Source: an uncultured Oscillospiraceae bacterium (GTDB taxonomy: Bacteria > Bacillota > Clostridia > Oscillospirales > Oscillospiraceae). From it: 52,573 bases of DNA. The stretch's first letter is position 1. Each line of letters opens with the position of its first letter. Of the stretch, positions 41,731-51,303 are shown one piece after another. The notes under the pieces are model-generated. The model did no database searches, had not been told where the DNA came from, and saw only the letters and a list, made by a program, of their open reading frames with translations. The stretch covers positions 1 to 52,573 of the forward strand of contig CANPWZ010000011.1 of assembly GCA_947585425.1 (NCBI GenBank), in the 5' to 3' direction. Position numbers and translations under genes: made by a program.

Positions 41731-43116
41731 ATGAAAAAATATCGTTTTGCCGCATTTTTGCTGGCCCTGATCCTGCTGGTATCAGCCGTCGCCCCCGCCG
41801 CCGCCCTGGAGCCGGAGGGAGAGCCCCACGCCACCGCCGCCCTGGTGGTGGACGGGGACAACGACGTGATCCTCTACGAGTACCACGCCCGGGAGAAGCG
41901 CTACCCCGCCTCGGTGACCAAGATCATGACCTCCCTGGTGGTGCTGGACGCCATTGAGAAGGGGGAGCTGTCCCTGGACACGGAGGTCACCGCCTCCTCC
42001 TCAGCGGTCAAGGTGCCCTTCGGCAGTTCCACCGCCGACCCGCCCATCAAGGCCGGGGAGATCATGACCATCGAAAACCTGCTGTGGTGCGACCTGCTGC
42101 CCTCCGCCTGCGAGGCCTGCAACGTCCTGGCCGAGGCGGTCACCGGCCTCACCGGGGACCAGGCCACCGTGGCCTTCGCCCAGCGGATGAACCAGAAGGC
42201 GGCGGAGCTTGGCATGAAGGACTCCCACTTCACCAACCCCCACGGCCTCCACGACGACGACCACTACACCACCGCCTATGACATCTATCTGATGGCCCGG
42301 GAGGCCATGAAGAACGAGACCTTCCGCACCATCGTGGGCACCCCCTCCCACACCATCCCCGCCACCAATCTGTGCGGGGAGCGCACCCTCTACACCACCA
42401 ACGCCCTCATCGGCGGCTACTATGTGGGCGGCTACCGCTATCCCAAGGCCATCGGCATCAAGACCGGCAACACCGGCGAGGCCGGCCGCTGCCTGGCCTC
42501 CGCCGCCACCGACGAGGAGGGCCGCACCTATTACTGCGTCATCCTGGGCTCCGAGTACGTCCGGGAGGAGGACGGCACCCTGAACGCCTACTCCTTCTCC
42601 GAGACCATCCGCCTGCTGGAGTGGGCCTTTGACAACTTCCACATGACCACCCTGCTGGACGCGGAGAGCGCCGACACCATCCGCTCGGTAGACGTCACCC
42701 TGTCCGACCAGGTGGACCACGTGCTGGTCCAGGCCACCGGCTCCATCCAGGCGGTGATGCCCTCCGACTACGACCCGGCCAGGGCGGAGCTACGCTTCGA
42801 CCTGCCCGACTCGGTGGAGGCTCCCGTGAACGCCGGGGACAAGCTGGGTACAGTCACCTTTACATACGAGGGGAAGGAGTACGGCACCCTGGATCTGGTG
42901 GCGGCCGACTCGGTGGAGCGCTCCGAATTCCTCTACAACCTCCAGCGGCTTCAAGACCTGTGGGCCAAGACCTGGGTGAAGGCGCTGGTCATCGGCGGGG
43001 CCGTGGTCCTGCTCCTGCTGATCCTCTGGCTGATCTTCCTGCGGCCCAGACGTCGCCGCCGGACCTACGCCGGCGGAGGCGGCAGAAGGCGCTCCAGCTA
43101 CCGTGGGCGGCGATAA
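41731..43116 (+). CDS. D-alanyl-D-alanine carboxypeptidase (DacF/PBP5-like, S11)
   Basis: A 461-residue secreted protein: signal peptide to about residue 25, catalytic Ser-x-x-Lys in PASVTKIMTSL (residue 61), the second motif at LLPSACEACN (Ser-Ala-Cys where Ser-x-Asn is usual) and KTG in IGIKTGNTGEAG. A PBP5-type C-terminal domain follows, then a membrane helix (VIGGAVVLLLLILWLIFL) and an Arg-rich tail. It trims the terminal D-Ala of peptidoglycan stem peptides and may act in vegetative wall or spore cortex. GGGAG precedes the ATG. It is divergent from the comEA-like gene. Confidence 0.93.
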   Translation: MKKYRFAAFLLALILLVSAVAPAAALEPEGEPHATAALVVDGDNDVILYEYHAREKRYPASVTKIMTSLVVLDAIEKGELSLDTEVTASSSAVKVPFGSSTADPPIKAGEIMTIENLLWCDLLPSACEACNVLAEAVTGLTGDQATVAFAQRMNQKAAELGMKDSHFTNPHGLHDDDHYTTAYDIYLMAREAMKNETFRTIVGTPSHTIPATNLCGERTLYTTNALIGGYYVGGYRYPKAIGIKTGNTGEAGRCLASAATDEEGRTYYCVILGSEYVREEDGTLNAYSFSETIRLLEWAFDNFHMTTLLDAESADTIRSVDVTLSDQVDHVLVQATGSIQAVMPSDYDPARAELRFDLPDSVEAPVNAGDKLGTVTFTYEGKEYGTLDLVAADSVERSEFLYNLQRLQDLWAKTWVKALVIGGAVVLLLLILWLIFLRPRRRRRTYAGGGGRRRSSYRGRR

Positions 43117-43123
43117 TACGGCA

Positions 43124-43157
43124 AAAGACCGTCCGGCTTGCGCCGGACGGTCTTTCT
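43124..43157. terminator. Bidirectional terminator between dacF-like gene and murC
   Basis: A perfect 14-bp stem (43124-43137 with 43142-43155), 4-nt loop, T-rich on the plus side and CTTTT on the minus side. Confidence 0.88.
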
Positions 43158-43162
43158 CTCTG

Positions 43163-44545
43163 TCAGCCGTTCTCCTTTACCAGCGCCTCGCCGGCCAGGT
43201 AGATGTCCCCGGCCCCCACGGTGAGGATCAGGTCGCCGGGCCGGGCGATCTCCCGCAGTTTGGCAGTGACGTCCGCCAGGGTGGGACAGTAGACCGCGCC
43301 GGGGATCTCCTTCGCCAGATCATTGGAGGAGATGCCGATGTCGTTGTCCTCCCGGGCGGCGTAGATCTCCGCCAACACCGTCACGTCGGGCTTTTTCAGG
43401 GCCTTCACGAAGTCCCCGAACAGGGCGTGGGTCCGGGAGTAGGTGTGGGGCTGGAAGGCGCACACGATCCGCTTGTAGTCCAGGGTGGCGGCCATGTCCA
43501 GCAGGGCGTTCAGCTCGTCGGGATGGTGGGCGTAGTCGTCTACCACCTCGGCCCCGTGGCAGCTTCCCTTGTACTCGAACCGCCGGCCGGGGAGCCGGAA
43601 GGTCCGCATCCCGTCCTCCACCGCCTTGCCGGGGAGACCCAGGGCGATGGCGGCGGCGGAGGCCGCCACGGCGTTCTTCACGTTGTGGATACCGGGGACA
43701 GACAGGTCCAGATGGGCATAGACCTTCCCGTCGTACACCACGTCGAAGGAGCCGAAGCCCTTGTGCATATTCAGGCGGGCGGTGTGGACGTCCCCCTGTT
43801 CCAGGCCGAAGGTGAGCATCCGCCGCTTCTCCCCCGCCAGGGCCTCCATGGTGTTGGGGTCCTCGCGGTTGGCGACGATGACGCCGTCCTCGGGCACCTT
43901 GTCGGCAAAGGCCCGGAAGGACCTCTGGATGGCCGCCAAGTCCTTGAAGTAGTCCAGGTGGTCGGCCTCCACGTTCAGGATCACCGCCACGGTGGGGTAG
44001 AAGGACAGGAAGGAGTCGCAGTACTCGCAGGACTCCAGGATGATGGTGTCCCCATGGCCCACCCGGTGGCCCGCCTCCAGCAGGGGCAGGGTGCCGCCGA
44101 TCATCACGGTGGGGTCCTTCTCCGCCGCCATGAAGATGTGGGTACACATGGAGGTGGTGGTGGTCTTGCCGTGGGTGCCGGAGATGCAAAGGGCGTTCTT
44201 GTAGTCCCGCATGATGGCCCCCCAGGCCTGGGCCCGCTCGAACACGGGGATGTTCGCGGCGCGGGCGGCGGCGATCTCGGGGTTGGAGTCGTGGACGGCG
44301 GCGGTGCGCACCACGCACCCGGCCCCCTCCACGCTCTCCGGCAGGTGGCCGATGGTCACCGGGATGCCGATGGAACGCAGGTGCTTCACCGTGGCGCTCT
44401 CCCGCTGGTCGGAGCCGGTGACCTCCACCCCGGCGCCGTGGAGCACCTCGGCCAGGGATGCCATGGACACCCCGCCGATGCCCACCAGGTGGGCCCGCTT
44501 TCCGGGGCGGAGATATTCGCGGATATTGCTTGCTGACGCTGACAT
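43163..44545 (-). CDS. murC: UDP-N-acetylmuramate--L-alanine ligase
   Basis: A 460-residue Mur ligase: N-terminal HLVGIGGVSMASLAEVL, ATP-binding SGTHGKTTTTSMCTHI, central domain motifs ILNVEADHLDYF, and VVDDYAHHPDEL with FQPHTYSRT in the C-terminal domain. It adds L-Ala to UDP-MurNAc in peptidoglycan synthesis. The ATG at 44545 has AGAGGGA 6 nt upstream; earlier in-frame ATGs have none. It is divergent from cca across a 227-bp gap in which no gene is seen. Confidence 0.96.
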   Translation of the reverse strand: MSASASNIREYLRPGKRAHLVGIGGVSMASLAEVLHGAGVEVTGSDQRESATVKHLRSIGIPVTIGHLPESVEGAGCVVRTAAVHDSNPEIAAARAANIPVFERAQAWGAIMRDYKNALCISGTHGKTTTTSMCTHIFMAAEKDPTVMIGGTLPLLEAGHRVGHGDTIILESCEYCDSFLSFYPTVAVILNVEADHLDYFKDLAAIQRSFRAFADKVPEDGVIVANREDPNTMEALAGEKRRMLTFGLEQGDVHTARLNMHKGFGSFDVVYDGKVYAHLDLSVPGIHNVKNAVAASAAAIALGLPGKAVEDGMRTFRLPGRRFEYKGSCHGAEVVDDYAHHPDELNALLDMAATLDYKRIVCAFQPHTYSRTHALFGDFVKALKKPDVTVLAEIYAAREDNDIGISSNDLAKEIPGAVYCPTLADVTAKLREIARPGDLILTVGAGDIYLAGEALVKENG

Positions 44546-44772
44546 ATTCATTCCCTCTGTCATGGAACGCGCGGAAAACACTTGCGTCCGCGCCCAGGAT
44601 GGTATATTCTATGCGGGTAGGCGAAAAATTGCCGCAAAAACCGCTCTGCATACTGCAAACGGTGGTATTATACTACATCATTTCGGAAATGGCAACAGGA
44701 AAATCCACTTTCCCGCCGTTCCGTTCCGGCCGGCCCGCCGGCCGCTATTCTTCACGAAAGAAGGCCCCTCCC

Positions 44773-45765
44773 ATGAGACGATCGCTGATCCCGCCCCACG
44801 CCCTCCATGTCTGCAAGGTCCTCCGCCGGGCCGGATTTCAGGCCTACCCGGTGGGGGGCTGCGTCCGGGATCTGCTGCTGGGCCGGGAGCCCGAGGACTG
44901 GGACGTGTGTACCTCCGCCCTGCCGGAGCAGACCGCCGAGCTGTTCCCCCGGGTGGTGCTGTCCGGGGTGAAGCACGGCACCGTCACCGTCCTCACCAAG
45001 GGCAGCGCGGTGGAGGTGACCACCTTCCGCACCGACGGGGAGTACACCGACGGGCGGCACCCCGACGAGGTCACCTTCGTCAGCGACCTGGAGCGGGACC
45101 TGTTCCGGCGGGACTACACCGTCAACGCCATGGCCATGGACCTGGACTACACCATCATCGACCCCACCGGCGGCCAGGCCGATCTGAGGGCAAAGCTGCT
45201 GCGGGTGGTGGGGGACCCGGAGGAACGCTTCACCGAGGACGCGCTCCGCATCCTCCGGGGCCTCCGGCAGGCGGCCCAGCTGGGGTTCGCCATCGAGCCG
45301 TCGGCCCTGGCCGCCATGGAGAAGTGCGCCCCCCTGGTGGAGCAAATTTCAGACGAGCGGCTGGTGATGGAACTGAAAAAGGCCCTCCTCTCCCGCCACC
45401 CGGAGGGAGTGGAGGAGTTCGCCCGGCTGGGCCTGCTGGACCGATTCGCCCCCGTGCCCCGGGACGCGGACTGGAAATCCCTCCGGGGGACCCCCCCGGA
45501 GCCGGTCCCCCGCTGGCGGGCCCTGGTGAAGCTCACCGGCCTGCCCATCCAGAATATGCCCGTGGGCCGGCAGGTGAAGAACGCCATCCTCTACCCGGAG
45601 CGGGAGGCCCTGAGGACGCTGGCCCTGTCCGGCAACGAGCTGTTCGAGCTGGGGTACACCCGGCGGTCCATCGGCCCCACCCGGCGGAAGCTGGCCCAGC
45701 ACATCATCCGGCACCCGGAGGACAATACCAGGGAAAAGCTGCTGGCGTTTTTGGGGAAGGCATAA
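44773..45765 (+). CDS. cca: CCA tRNA nucleotidyltransferase
   Basis: A 330-residue class II nucleotidyltransferase: AYPVGGCVRDLLLGREPEDWD with the catalytic Asp pair, VTTFRTDGEYTDGRHPDEV, DLERDLFRRDYTVNAMAMD, GDPEERFTEDALRILRGLRQ and SDERLVMELKKAL. It adds or repairs the tRNA 3'-CCA end. Many Firmicute homologues run to 400-450 residues with a longer C-terminal body or HD domain; here the tail region is short, but all catalytic motifs are present. AGAAGG lies 8 nt before the ATG. Confidence 0.94.
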   Translation: MRRSLIPPHALHVCKVLRRAGFQAYPVGGCVRDLLLGREPEDWDVCTSALPEQTAELFPRVVLSGVKHGTVTVLTKGSAVEVTTFRTDGEYTDGRHPDEVTFVSDLERDLFRRDYTVNAMAMDLDYTIIDPTGGQADLRAKLLRVVGDPEERFTEDALRILRGLRQAAQLGFAIEPSALAAMEKCAPLVEQISDERLVMELKKALLSRHPEGVEEFARLGLLDRFAPVPRDADWKSLRGTPPEPVPRWRALVKLTGLPIQNMPVGRQVKNAILYPEREALRTLALSGNELFELGYTRRSIGPTRRKLAQHIIRHPEDNTREKLLAFLGKA

Positions 45766-45774
45766 ATAAAAGAG

Positions 45775-45798
45775 GCCCGTCCGATCACCCGGACGGGC
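45775..45798. terminator. Bidirectional terminator between cca and the DUF1700 gene
   Basis: A 9-bp stem (45775-45783 with 45790-45798) between convergent genes; CTCTTTTATTT follows on the minus strand. Confidence 0.85.
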
Positions 45799-45808
45799 TC
45801 TGTCGTAT

Positions 45809-46930
45809 TCAGTTGATCTCCCAGGCCGTCCCGGTGGGCACGGGAGATGGCCCGACAACGACGATCCCGCTGCCGTCCTCCCCCTGGATGACGCCCGCCA
45901 CGAACTCCTGGCCGAAGGTCAGGGACACGTTCCCCACGCTGGCCCAGGCGTTGAAATCATAGCTGGAGCCCCCGGAGCTGTAAGAGGCGCTGGAGCCGCA
46001 GTTCGTGCCGTCCACCGTCACCGTGCCCACATCGGTGTGGAGGTCATAGGGCACGCTCCTGTCCATGCAGTACAGGGTGGCGCTGATGTCTCCCGTCTCT
46101 GTACTGAGGTAGGTGGAGCCGCCGGCGGCGGGCAGGCCGTCGAACGCCACATCTCCCACGCCCGTGCGGATGGAGAGATAGTGGCTGACGCCCACGATCC
46201 GCTTGGCGGTCACGTTCCCCACCTGGGCCTCCACATACAGCTCATTGCAGGGCTGGAGATCGCTGACCGCCACATCCCCCGCGCCGTTCATGTAGATGCC
46301 GACGCTGTTCAGCTCCCAGGAGGCCGGGATGGCCACGGTGAGGGTGCCGGCGGCTTTCCAGTCGGACTCCCCGTTGCCGTACCAATCCACATAGAGATAC
46401 TGGCCGTCAAAATCCCAGTTCAGGTTGTCACCGTCGGTGCTCACGTCGGCGCGCACCGAGGGGGAGTCGATGTCCTCCGGGTGGAGGTCCACATTAATCC
46501 CGTCCGCGCTGATGGAGATCTCAATGCCGCCGTCCCCGGGGGCGGGCTCATACCACTCCGACGGAGCCTGCTCCACCGGCACGGTGGTCACAAGCTCCAC
46601 CGGGTCCCGGATCACCCGGCGGAAGCCCAGGATCTGGACCAGGGGGCTGAAGGCCATCAGGGGGATGGCGATGGCCACCACGACGACCACCCCCACCAGG
46701 ATCTGCCACATCCGGGGGCCCCTGCGCGTCCCGCCGTAGCCCCGCTCCTCCGCCAGACGGCGGGCCAGGGTGGCCGGGTCGCCCAGTTCTTTGATGACCG
46801 CCTGCTCGTTCCCCTCGCCGGCGTCTTTGAAGTATTCCTCATACCACCGCAGGATGTCCCACCGCTCCTGGTCGGGCACGTACCGCTCCAGGTTGTCGGA
46901 CAGGCGGCTCAGATAGGCTCTCTTATCCAT
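45809..46930 (-). CDS. DUF1700/HAAS domain membrane protein with DUF4097-like beta-helix
   Basis: A 373-residue protein. Residues 1-65 are the DUF1700/HAAS helical domain (YLSRLSDNLERYVPDQERWD, then EEYFKDAGEGNEQAVIKELG); one membrane helix follows (WQILVGVVVVVAIAIPL). The remainder is a repetitive beta-rich domain like DUF4097 (GAGDVAVSDL, VGNVTAKRI, GVGDVAFDGL, ETGDISATLY). Such proteins are typical partners of PadR-type regulators in envelope-stress responses. The start overlaps the padR stop by 8 bases. Confidence 0.9.
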   Translation of the reverse strand: MDKRAYLSRLSDNLERYVPDQERWDILRWYEEYFKDAGEGNEQAVIKELGDPATLARRLAEERGYGGTRRGPRMWQILVGVVVVVAIAIPLMAFSPLVQILGFRRVIRDPVELVTTVPVEQAPSEWYEPAPGDGGIEISISADGINVDLHPEDIDSPSVRADVSTDGDNLNWDFDGQYLYVDWYGNGESDWKAAGTLTVAIPASWELNSVGIYMNGAGDVAVSDLQPCNELYVEAQVGNVTAKRIVGVSHYLSIRTGVGDVAFDGLPAAGGSTYLSTETGDISATLYCMDRSVPYDLHTDVGTVTVDGTNCGSSASYSSGGSSYDFNAWASVGNVSLTFGQEFVAGVIQGEDGSGIVVVGPSPVPTGTAWEIN

Positions 46931-47243
46931 GTTCGCTCTCCTCCTTCAGCAGCGCGTCCACGCCGTCCCGGAACCCGATCCACTCCCCGCGCCGCACATC
47001 CAGATAGGTCCGCCCCACCGGGGTGATGGCGTAGTACCGCCGGTTGCGGCCCTGGAAGGGCCGGTCATACACCCGCAGGTATCCGTCCCGCTCCAGCCGG
47101 CGGAGCACCGGGTACAGGGTGGACTCGGAGATGTCCAGCCGCTCCTTCACCCGCTGGGTCAGCGAGTAGCCGTAGGCGTCCCCGCCGGACAGCACCGCCA
47201 GCACGCAGGCGTCCAGCAGAGGCGTCCCCATCGCGAATGCCAT
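46923..47243 (-). CDS. PadR family transcriptional regulator
   Basis: A 106-residue winged-helix regulator: LDACVLAVLSGGDAYGYSLT, LDISESTLYPVLRRLERDGY, and NRRYYAITPVGRTYL in the wing. It should repress its own operon and the DUF1700 partner. AAGGGAGGGG precedes the ATG. Its promoter is perfect consensus and overlaps a 21-bp dyad, the likely PadR operator. Confidence 0.95.
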   Translation of the reverse strand: MAFAMGTPLLDACVLAVLSGGDAYGYSLTQRVKERLDISESTLYPVLRRLERDGYLRVYDRPFQGRNRRYYAITPVGRTYLDVRRGEWIGFRDGVDALLKEESEHG

Positions 47244-47268
47244 GTCAGCCCCTCCCTTCTCTTGTGCA

Positions 47269-47299
47269 ATATTATACAGTATATAATATACATTGTCAA
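47269..47299 (-). promoter_or_regulatory. Consensus promoter with overlapping PadR operator
   Basis: Minus-strand TTGACA (47294-47299), a 17-bp spacer and TATAAT (47271-47276), all consensus. ATATTATA and TATAATAT (47269-47276, 47282-47289) form a dyad with a 5-bp centre covering the -10, so a bound repressor would block RNA polymerase. Confidence 0.85.
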
Positions 47300-47302
47300 T
47301 AG

Positions 47303-47331
47303 AAAAAGGAGCCGCTTTGCGGCTCCTTTTT
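47303..47331 (-). terminator. Terminator of the malic enzyme gene
   Basis: A perfect 13-bp stem with a 3-nt loop (47303-47315 with 47319-47331), T5 at the end on either strand, just past the malic enzyme stop. Confidence 0.9.
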
Positions 47332-47333
47332 GC

Positions 47334-48506
<1,173 letters not shown>

Positions 48507-48532
48507 ATATGATGCTCCATTCTGATATTGAT

Positions 48533-49135
48533 TTAGATCTCCCGCCGGCCCTCCATGGCCCGCATGAGGGTGGCGTCGTCGGCGTATTCCAGCTGGCCGC
48601 CCACCGGGATGCCGTAGGCCAGCCGGGTGGTTTTGACCCCTAAAGGCTTCAGCAGCCGGGACAGGTACAGGGCGGTGGTCTCCCCCTCGGTGTCCGGGTT
48701 GGTGGCCATCACCACCTCCTCCACCCCGCCGGCGGCCACCCGCTCGATGAGCTGGCGGATGCGCAGGTCGTCAGGCCCCACGTGGTTCATGGGGGAGATG
48801 ACCCCGTGGAGCACATGGTACACCCCCTGATACTCCCGGGATCGCTCCATGGCCACCACGTCCTTGGGGTCGGTCACCACGCAGATGACCGAGTGGTCCC
48901 GCCGGGAGGAGGCGCAGATGGGGCACTCCCCCTCCCCCTCGGTGAGGTTCTGGCACACCGGGCAGCAGCCGATGGACGCCTTGGCATCCAGGATGGCGTC
49001 GGCAAAGGCTTTGGCCTCCTGTTCGGACTGATCCAGGATGAAAAAGGCGAGCCGCTGGGCGCTCTTGCGGCCCACGCCAGGGAGTCTGGCGAACTGCTCC
49101 ACCAGGTTTTCCAGCGCCGCGGGAAAATAGTCCAT
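48533..49135 (-). CDS. recR: Recombination protein RecR
   Basis: A 200-residue DNA repair protein: helix-hairpin-helix LARLPGVGRKSAQRLAFFIL, zinc finger with CCPVCQNLTEGEGECPIC, and TOPRIM motifs ICVVTDPKDVVAMERS and ATNPDTEGETTALYL. It works with RecO to load RecA at gaps. The start at 49135 follows GGAGAGGACG, 13 bp after the rpe stop. recR is often beside dnaX and a YbaB-like gene; neither is here. Confidence 0.96.
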   Translation of the reverse strand: MDYFPAALENLVEQFARLPGVGRKSAQRLAFFILDQSEQEAKAFADAILDAKASIGCCPVCQNLTEGEGECPICASSRRDHSVICVVTDPKDVVAMERSREYQGVYHVLHGVISPMNHVGPDDLRIRQLIERVAAGGVEEVVMATNPDTEGETTALYLSRLLKPLGVKTTRLAYGIPVGGQLEYADDATLMRAMEGRREI

Positions 49136-49148
49136 GGGCGTCCTCTCC

Positions 49149-49808
49149 TTATTTGAGCTGAGCAGCCGCCCGCAGCTCCGCGATGGCCGCCGCCGGGTCG
49201 GCCGCCCTGTACACCGCCGAGCCCGCCACCAGCACGTTGGCCCCCGCCTCGATGAGCCGCTCGGCGGTGACGGGGTCCACCCCGCCGTCCACCTCCAGAT
49301 CGCAGGCGGGGTTGTATTTCTCGATGTACTCCCGCACCGCCCGGACGGTGTCCAGCTGGCTGTCCATGAACTTCTGGCCGCCGAACCCCGGCTCAACCGT
49401 CATCACCAGGACCATGTCCAGCCGCTCCAGATAGGGCAGCACCGCCCTGGGGTCGGTGATGGGCCGCAGGGCCACGGCTTTTTTGACCCCGTGGGCCTCC
49501 ATGCGGTCCAGCGCGGCCTGGATGCCGGTGGGGTGATCGGCCTCCAGATGGACGGACAGCAGGTCCGCCCCGGCCTCGCAGAAGGCGTCGATAAAGCGGA
49601 CGGGTTTCTCCACCATCAGGTGGACGTCCAGGAACATCTCCGTGCGCCTGCGGATGGACGCCACCACCGGCACGCCCACGGTGATGTTGGGCACGAACGC
49701 CCCGTCCATCACGTCCACATGGAGCCAGTCGGCGGACTCCACCCGCCGGATGTCCCGCTCCAGATTGCAAAAATCAGCCGCAAGGATGGAAGGCGCGATC
49801 TTGACCAT
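49149..49808 (-). CDS. rpe: Ribulose-phosphate 3-epimerase
   Basis: A 219-residue TIM-barrel enzyme: IAPSILAADFCNLERDI, WLHVDVMDGAFVPNIT, DVHLMVEKP, MTVEPGFGGQKFM and LEVDGGVDPVTAERLIEAGA. It interconverts ribulose-5-phosphate and xylulose-5-phosphate in the pentose phosphate pathway. The ATG at 49808 has AGAGGGAAA upstream; a longer in-frame extension has no such site. A structured 265-bp gap separates it from ilvA. Confidence 0.96.
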   Translation of the reverse strand: MVKIAPSILAADFCNLERDIRRVESADWLHVDVMDGAFVPNITVGVPVVASIRRRTEMFLDVHLMVEKPVRFIDAFCEAGADLLSVHLEADHPTGIQAALDRMEAHGVKKAVALRPITDPRAVLPYLERLDMVLVMTVEPGFGGQKFMDSQLDTVRAVREYIEKYNPACDLEVDGGVDPVTAERLIEAGANVLVAGSAVYRAADPAAAIAELRAAAQLK

Positions 49809-50073
49809 GGCTTTCCCTCTTTTCTCTGTGTTTTCCCCCAGAGGACAGGGCATGTCTGCCGGCGGCCGCGCCACACCGGGGGGCCTGTCCGAACATAGGA
49901 TAGGGCACGCGGATGTTCGCCGGATGCCCCGGCGGGAGGCTCCCCATGCCCCCCTGCTCGCGCCCGCCGCCCAGGGCCTTCGGCGCGCCGCACCTGTATA
50001 GCCGTCCGATGGGGCGCATCCGCCCCGTCGGGCGGCAGTTGGATCCCCGCCGCGGGGACAGGCCCCCTCCGGC
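49809..50073 (-). other. Structured GC-rich gap between ilvA and rpe, candidate non-coding RNA
   Basis: A 12-bp perfect inverted repeat, GGGGGCCTGTCC (49879-49890) and GGACAGGCCCCC (50056-50067), encloses about 165 nt. Within it lie a 9-bp hairpin with one G-T pair (50008-50016 with 50021-50029) and smaller stems, and beside it TCCCCGCCGCGGGGA (50044-50058). An 81-codon minus-strand frame (49774-50019) overlaps rpe, has no clear ribosome site and no recognised homology. The unit could be a regulatory RNA in the ilvA-rpe transcript or a palindromic repeat element. Confidence 0.4.
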
Positions 50074-51291
50074 TCAGTTCGCCCCGGAGAAGGCCACCTC
50101 CACCACGTCGTACCCGGCGCCCCGGAGGGCGTCCATGATCTCCTTTTTGTGGGCGTGGCCGAAGGCCTCCAGGGTCACCTTCAGCTCCACCCCCGCCTGC
50201 CGGTTGATGTTGACGAACTGGTTGTGCTCCAGCTTGATGATGTTGCCGCTGCATTTGGCCACCAGCTCGGCGATGCGCAGCAGCTCGCCGGGGCGGTCGG
50301 GCAGCTGCACCGAGAAGGTGAAGATCCGCCCCCGGTTGATGAGCCCGTGCTGCACCAGGGAGGAGATGGTGATCACGTCCATGTTGCCGCCGGACAGCAC
50401 CGGGACCACGTTCTCCCCCCTGGGCTCCAGGTGGCTCAGCGCCGCGATGGTGAGCAGGCCCGCGTTCTCCACGATCATCTTGTGCTTCTCCATCACGTCC
50501 AGGAAGGCGTCCACCAGCTCGTCGTCGTCGATGGTGATGATCTCGTCCACATTCTTCTGGATGTAGGGGAACACCTGTTCACCGGGGGTCTTGACGGCCA
50601 CGCCGTCAGCGATGGTGCTGATGGGGTCCACCGTGGTCACATGGCCCGCCTCCAGGCTGGCCTTCATGGAGGCCGCCCCGGAGGGCTCCACCCCGATGAC
50701 CCGCACCGAGGGGTTCAGCAGCTTGGCCAGGGTGGACACCCCCGCCGCCAGCCCGCCGCCCCCGATGGGCACCAGGATGGCGTCCACGTCGGGCAGGTCC
50801 TTGAAGATCTCGTAGGCGATGGTCCCCTGGCCGGTGGAGACGGTGAGATCGTCGAAGGGGTGGACGTATGTGTACCCCTTCTCCTGGCTGAGCCTGGCGG
50901 CCAGGGCCGCCGCGTCGTCAAAGGTCTCGCCGTGGAGGATGACCTCCGCGCCGTAGTCCTTGGTGTTGTTCACCTTCACCAGCGGGGTGGTGGTGGGCAT
51001 GACGATCACCGCGTGGACGCCGGCGGCCTGGGCGGCGTAGGCCACCCCCTGGGCGTGGTTGCCGGCGGAGGCGGTGACCAGCCCCTTGGCCTTCTCCTCC
51101 TCGGTGAGGGTGGAGCATTTATAGTAGGCCCCCCGGATCTTGTAAGCCCCCGTCACCTGCATGTTCTCCGGCTTGATGTACACATGGTTGCCGGTGGCTT
51201 TGCTGAAGAAGGGGCTGTAGATCAGATCGGTGCGGTGGAGCACGCCGTCCAGCACTTTCCGGGCGGCTTTGAAATCGTCTAAGGTCATCAT
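50074..51291 (-). CDS. ilvA: Threonine ammonia-lyase with C-terminal ACT domain
   Basis: A 405-residue PLP enzyme: the PLP Lys is in TGAYKIRGAYYK (about residue 50), then TASAGNHAQGVAYAAQ, the phosphate-binding glycine loop PIGGGGLAAGVS and VLSGGNMD. An ACT domain starts near residue 325 (FSVQLPDRPGELLRIAELVA). It deaminates threonine to 2-oxobutyrate; the short form with one ACT domain may be catabolic or feed isoleucine synthesis. Two adjacent ATGs follow GGGAGGGAG; the first (51291) is used. A repeated palindromic motif abuts the ribosome site. Confidence 0.95.
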   Translation of the reverse strand: MMTLDDFKAARKVLDGVLHRTDLIYSPFFSKATGNHVYIKPENMQVTGAYKIRGAYYKCSTLTEEEKAKGLVTASAGNHAQGVAYAAQAAGVHAVIVMPTTTPLVKVNNTKDYGAEVILHGETFDDAAALAARLSQEKGYTYVHPFDDLTVSTGQGTIAYEIFKDLPDVDAILVPIGGGGLAAGVSTLAKLLNPSVRVIGVEPSGAASMKASLEAGHVTTVDPISTIADGVAVKTPGEQVFPYIQKNVDEIITIDDDELVDAFLDVMEKHKMIVENAGLLTIAALSHLEPRGENVVPVLSGGNMDVITISSLVQHGLINRGRIFTFSVQLPDRPGELLRIAELVAKCSGNIIKLEHNQFVNINRQAGVELKVTLEAFGHAHKKEIMDALRGAGYDVVEVAFSGAN

Positions 51292-51303
51292 GGCAAAAAC
51301 TCC

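Noticed and set aside
44546-44772. A small gene or riboswitch in the murC-cca gap
   Set aside because: Only promoter-like AT-rich sequence is visible; no frame with a ribosome site and no convincing conserved fold.
49774-50019. 81-codon minus-strand ORF in the ilvA-rpe gap, considered as a coat-like small protein
   Set aside because: Pro/Gly/Arg-rich, overlaps rpe by 35 bp, no clear ribosome site and no match I recognise; kept only as part of the structured gap.
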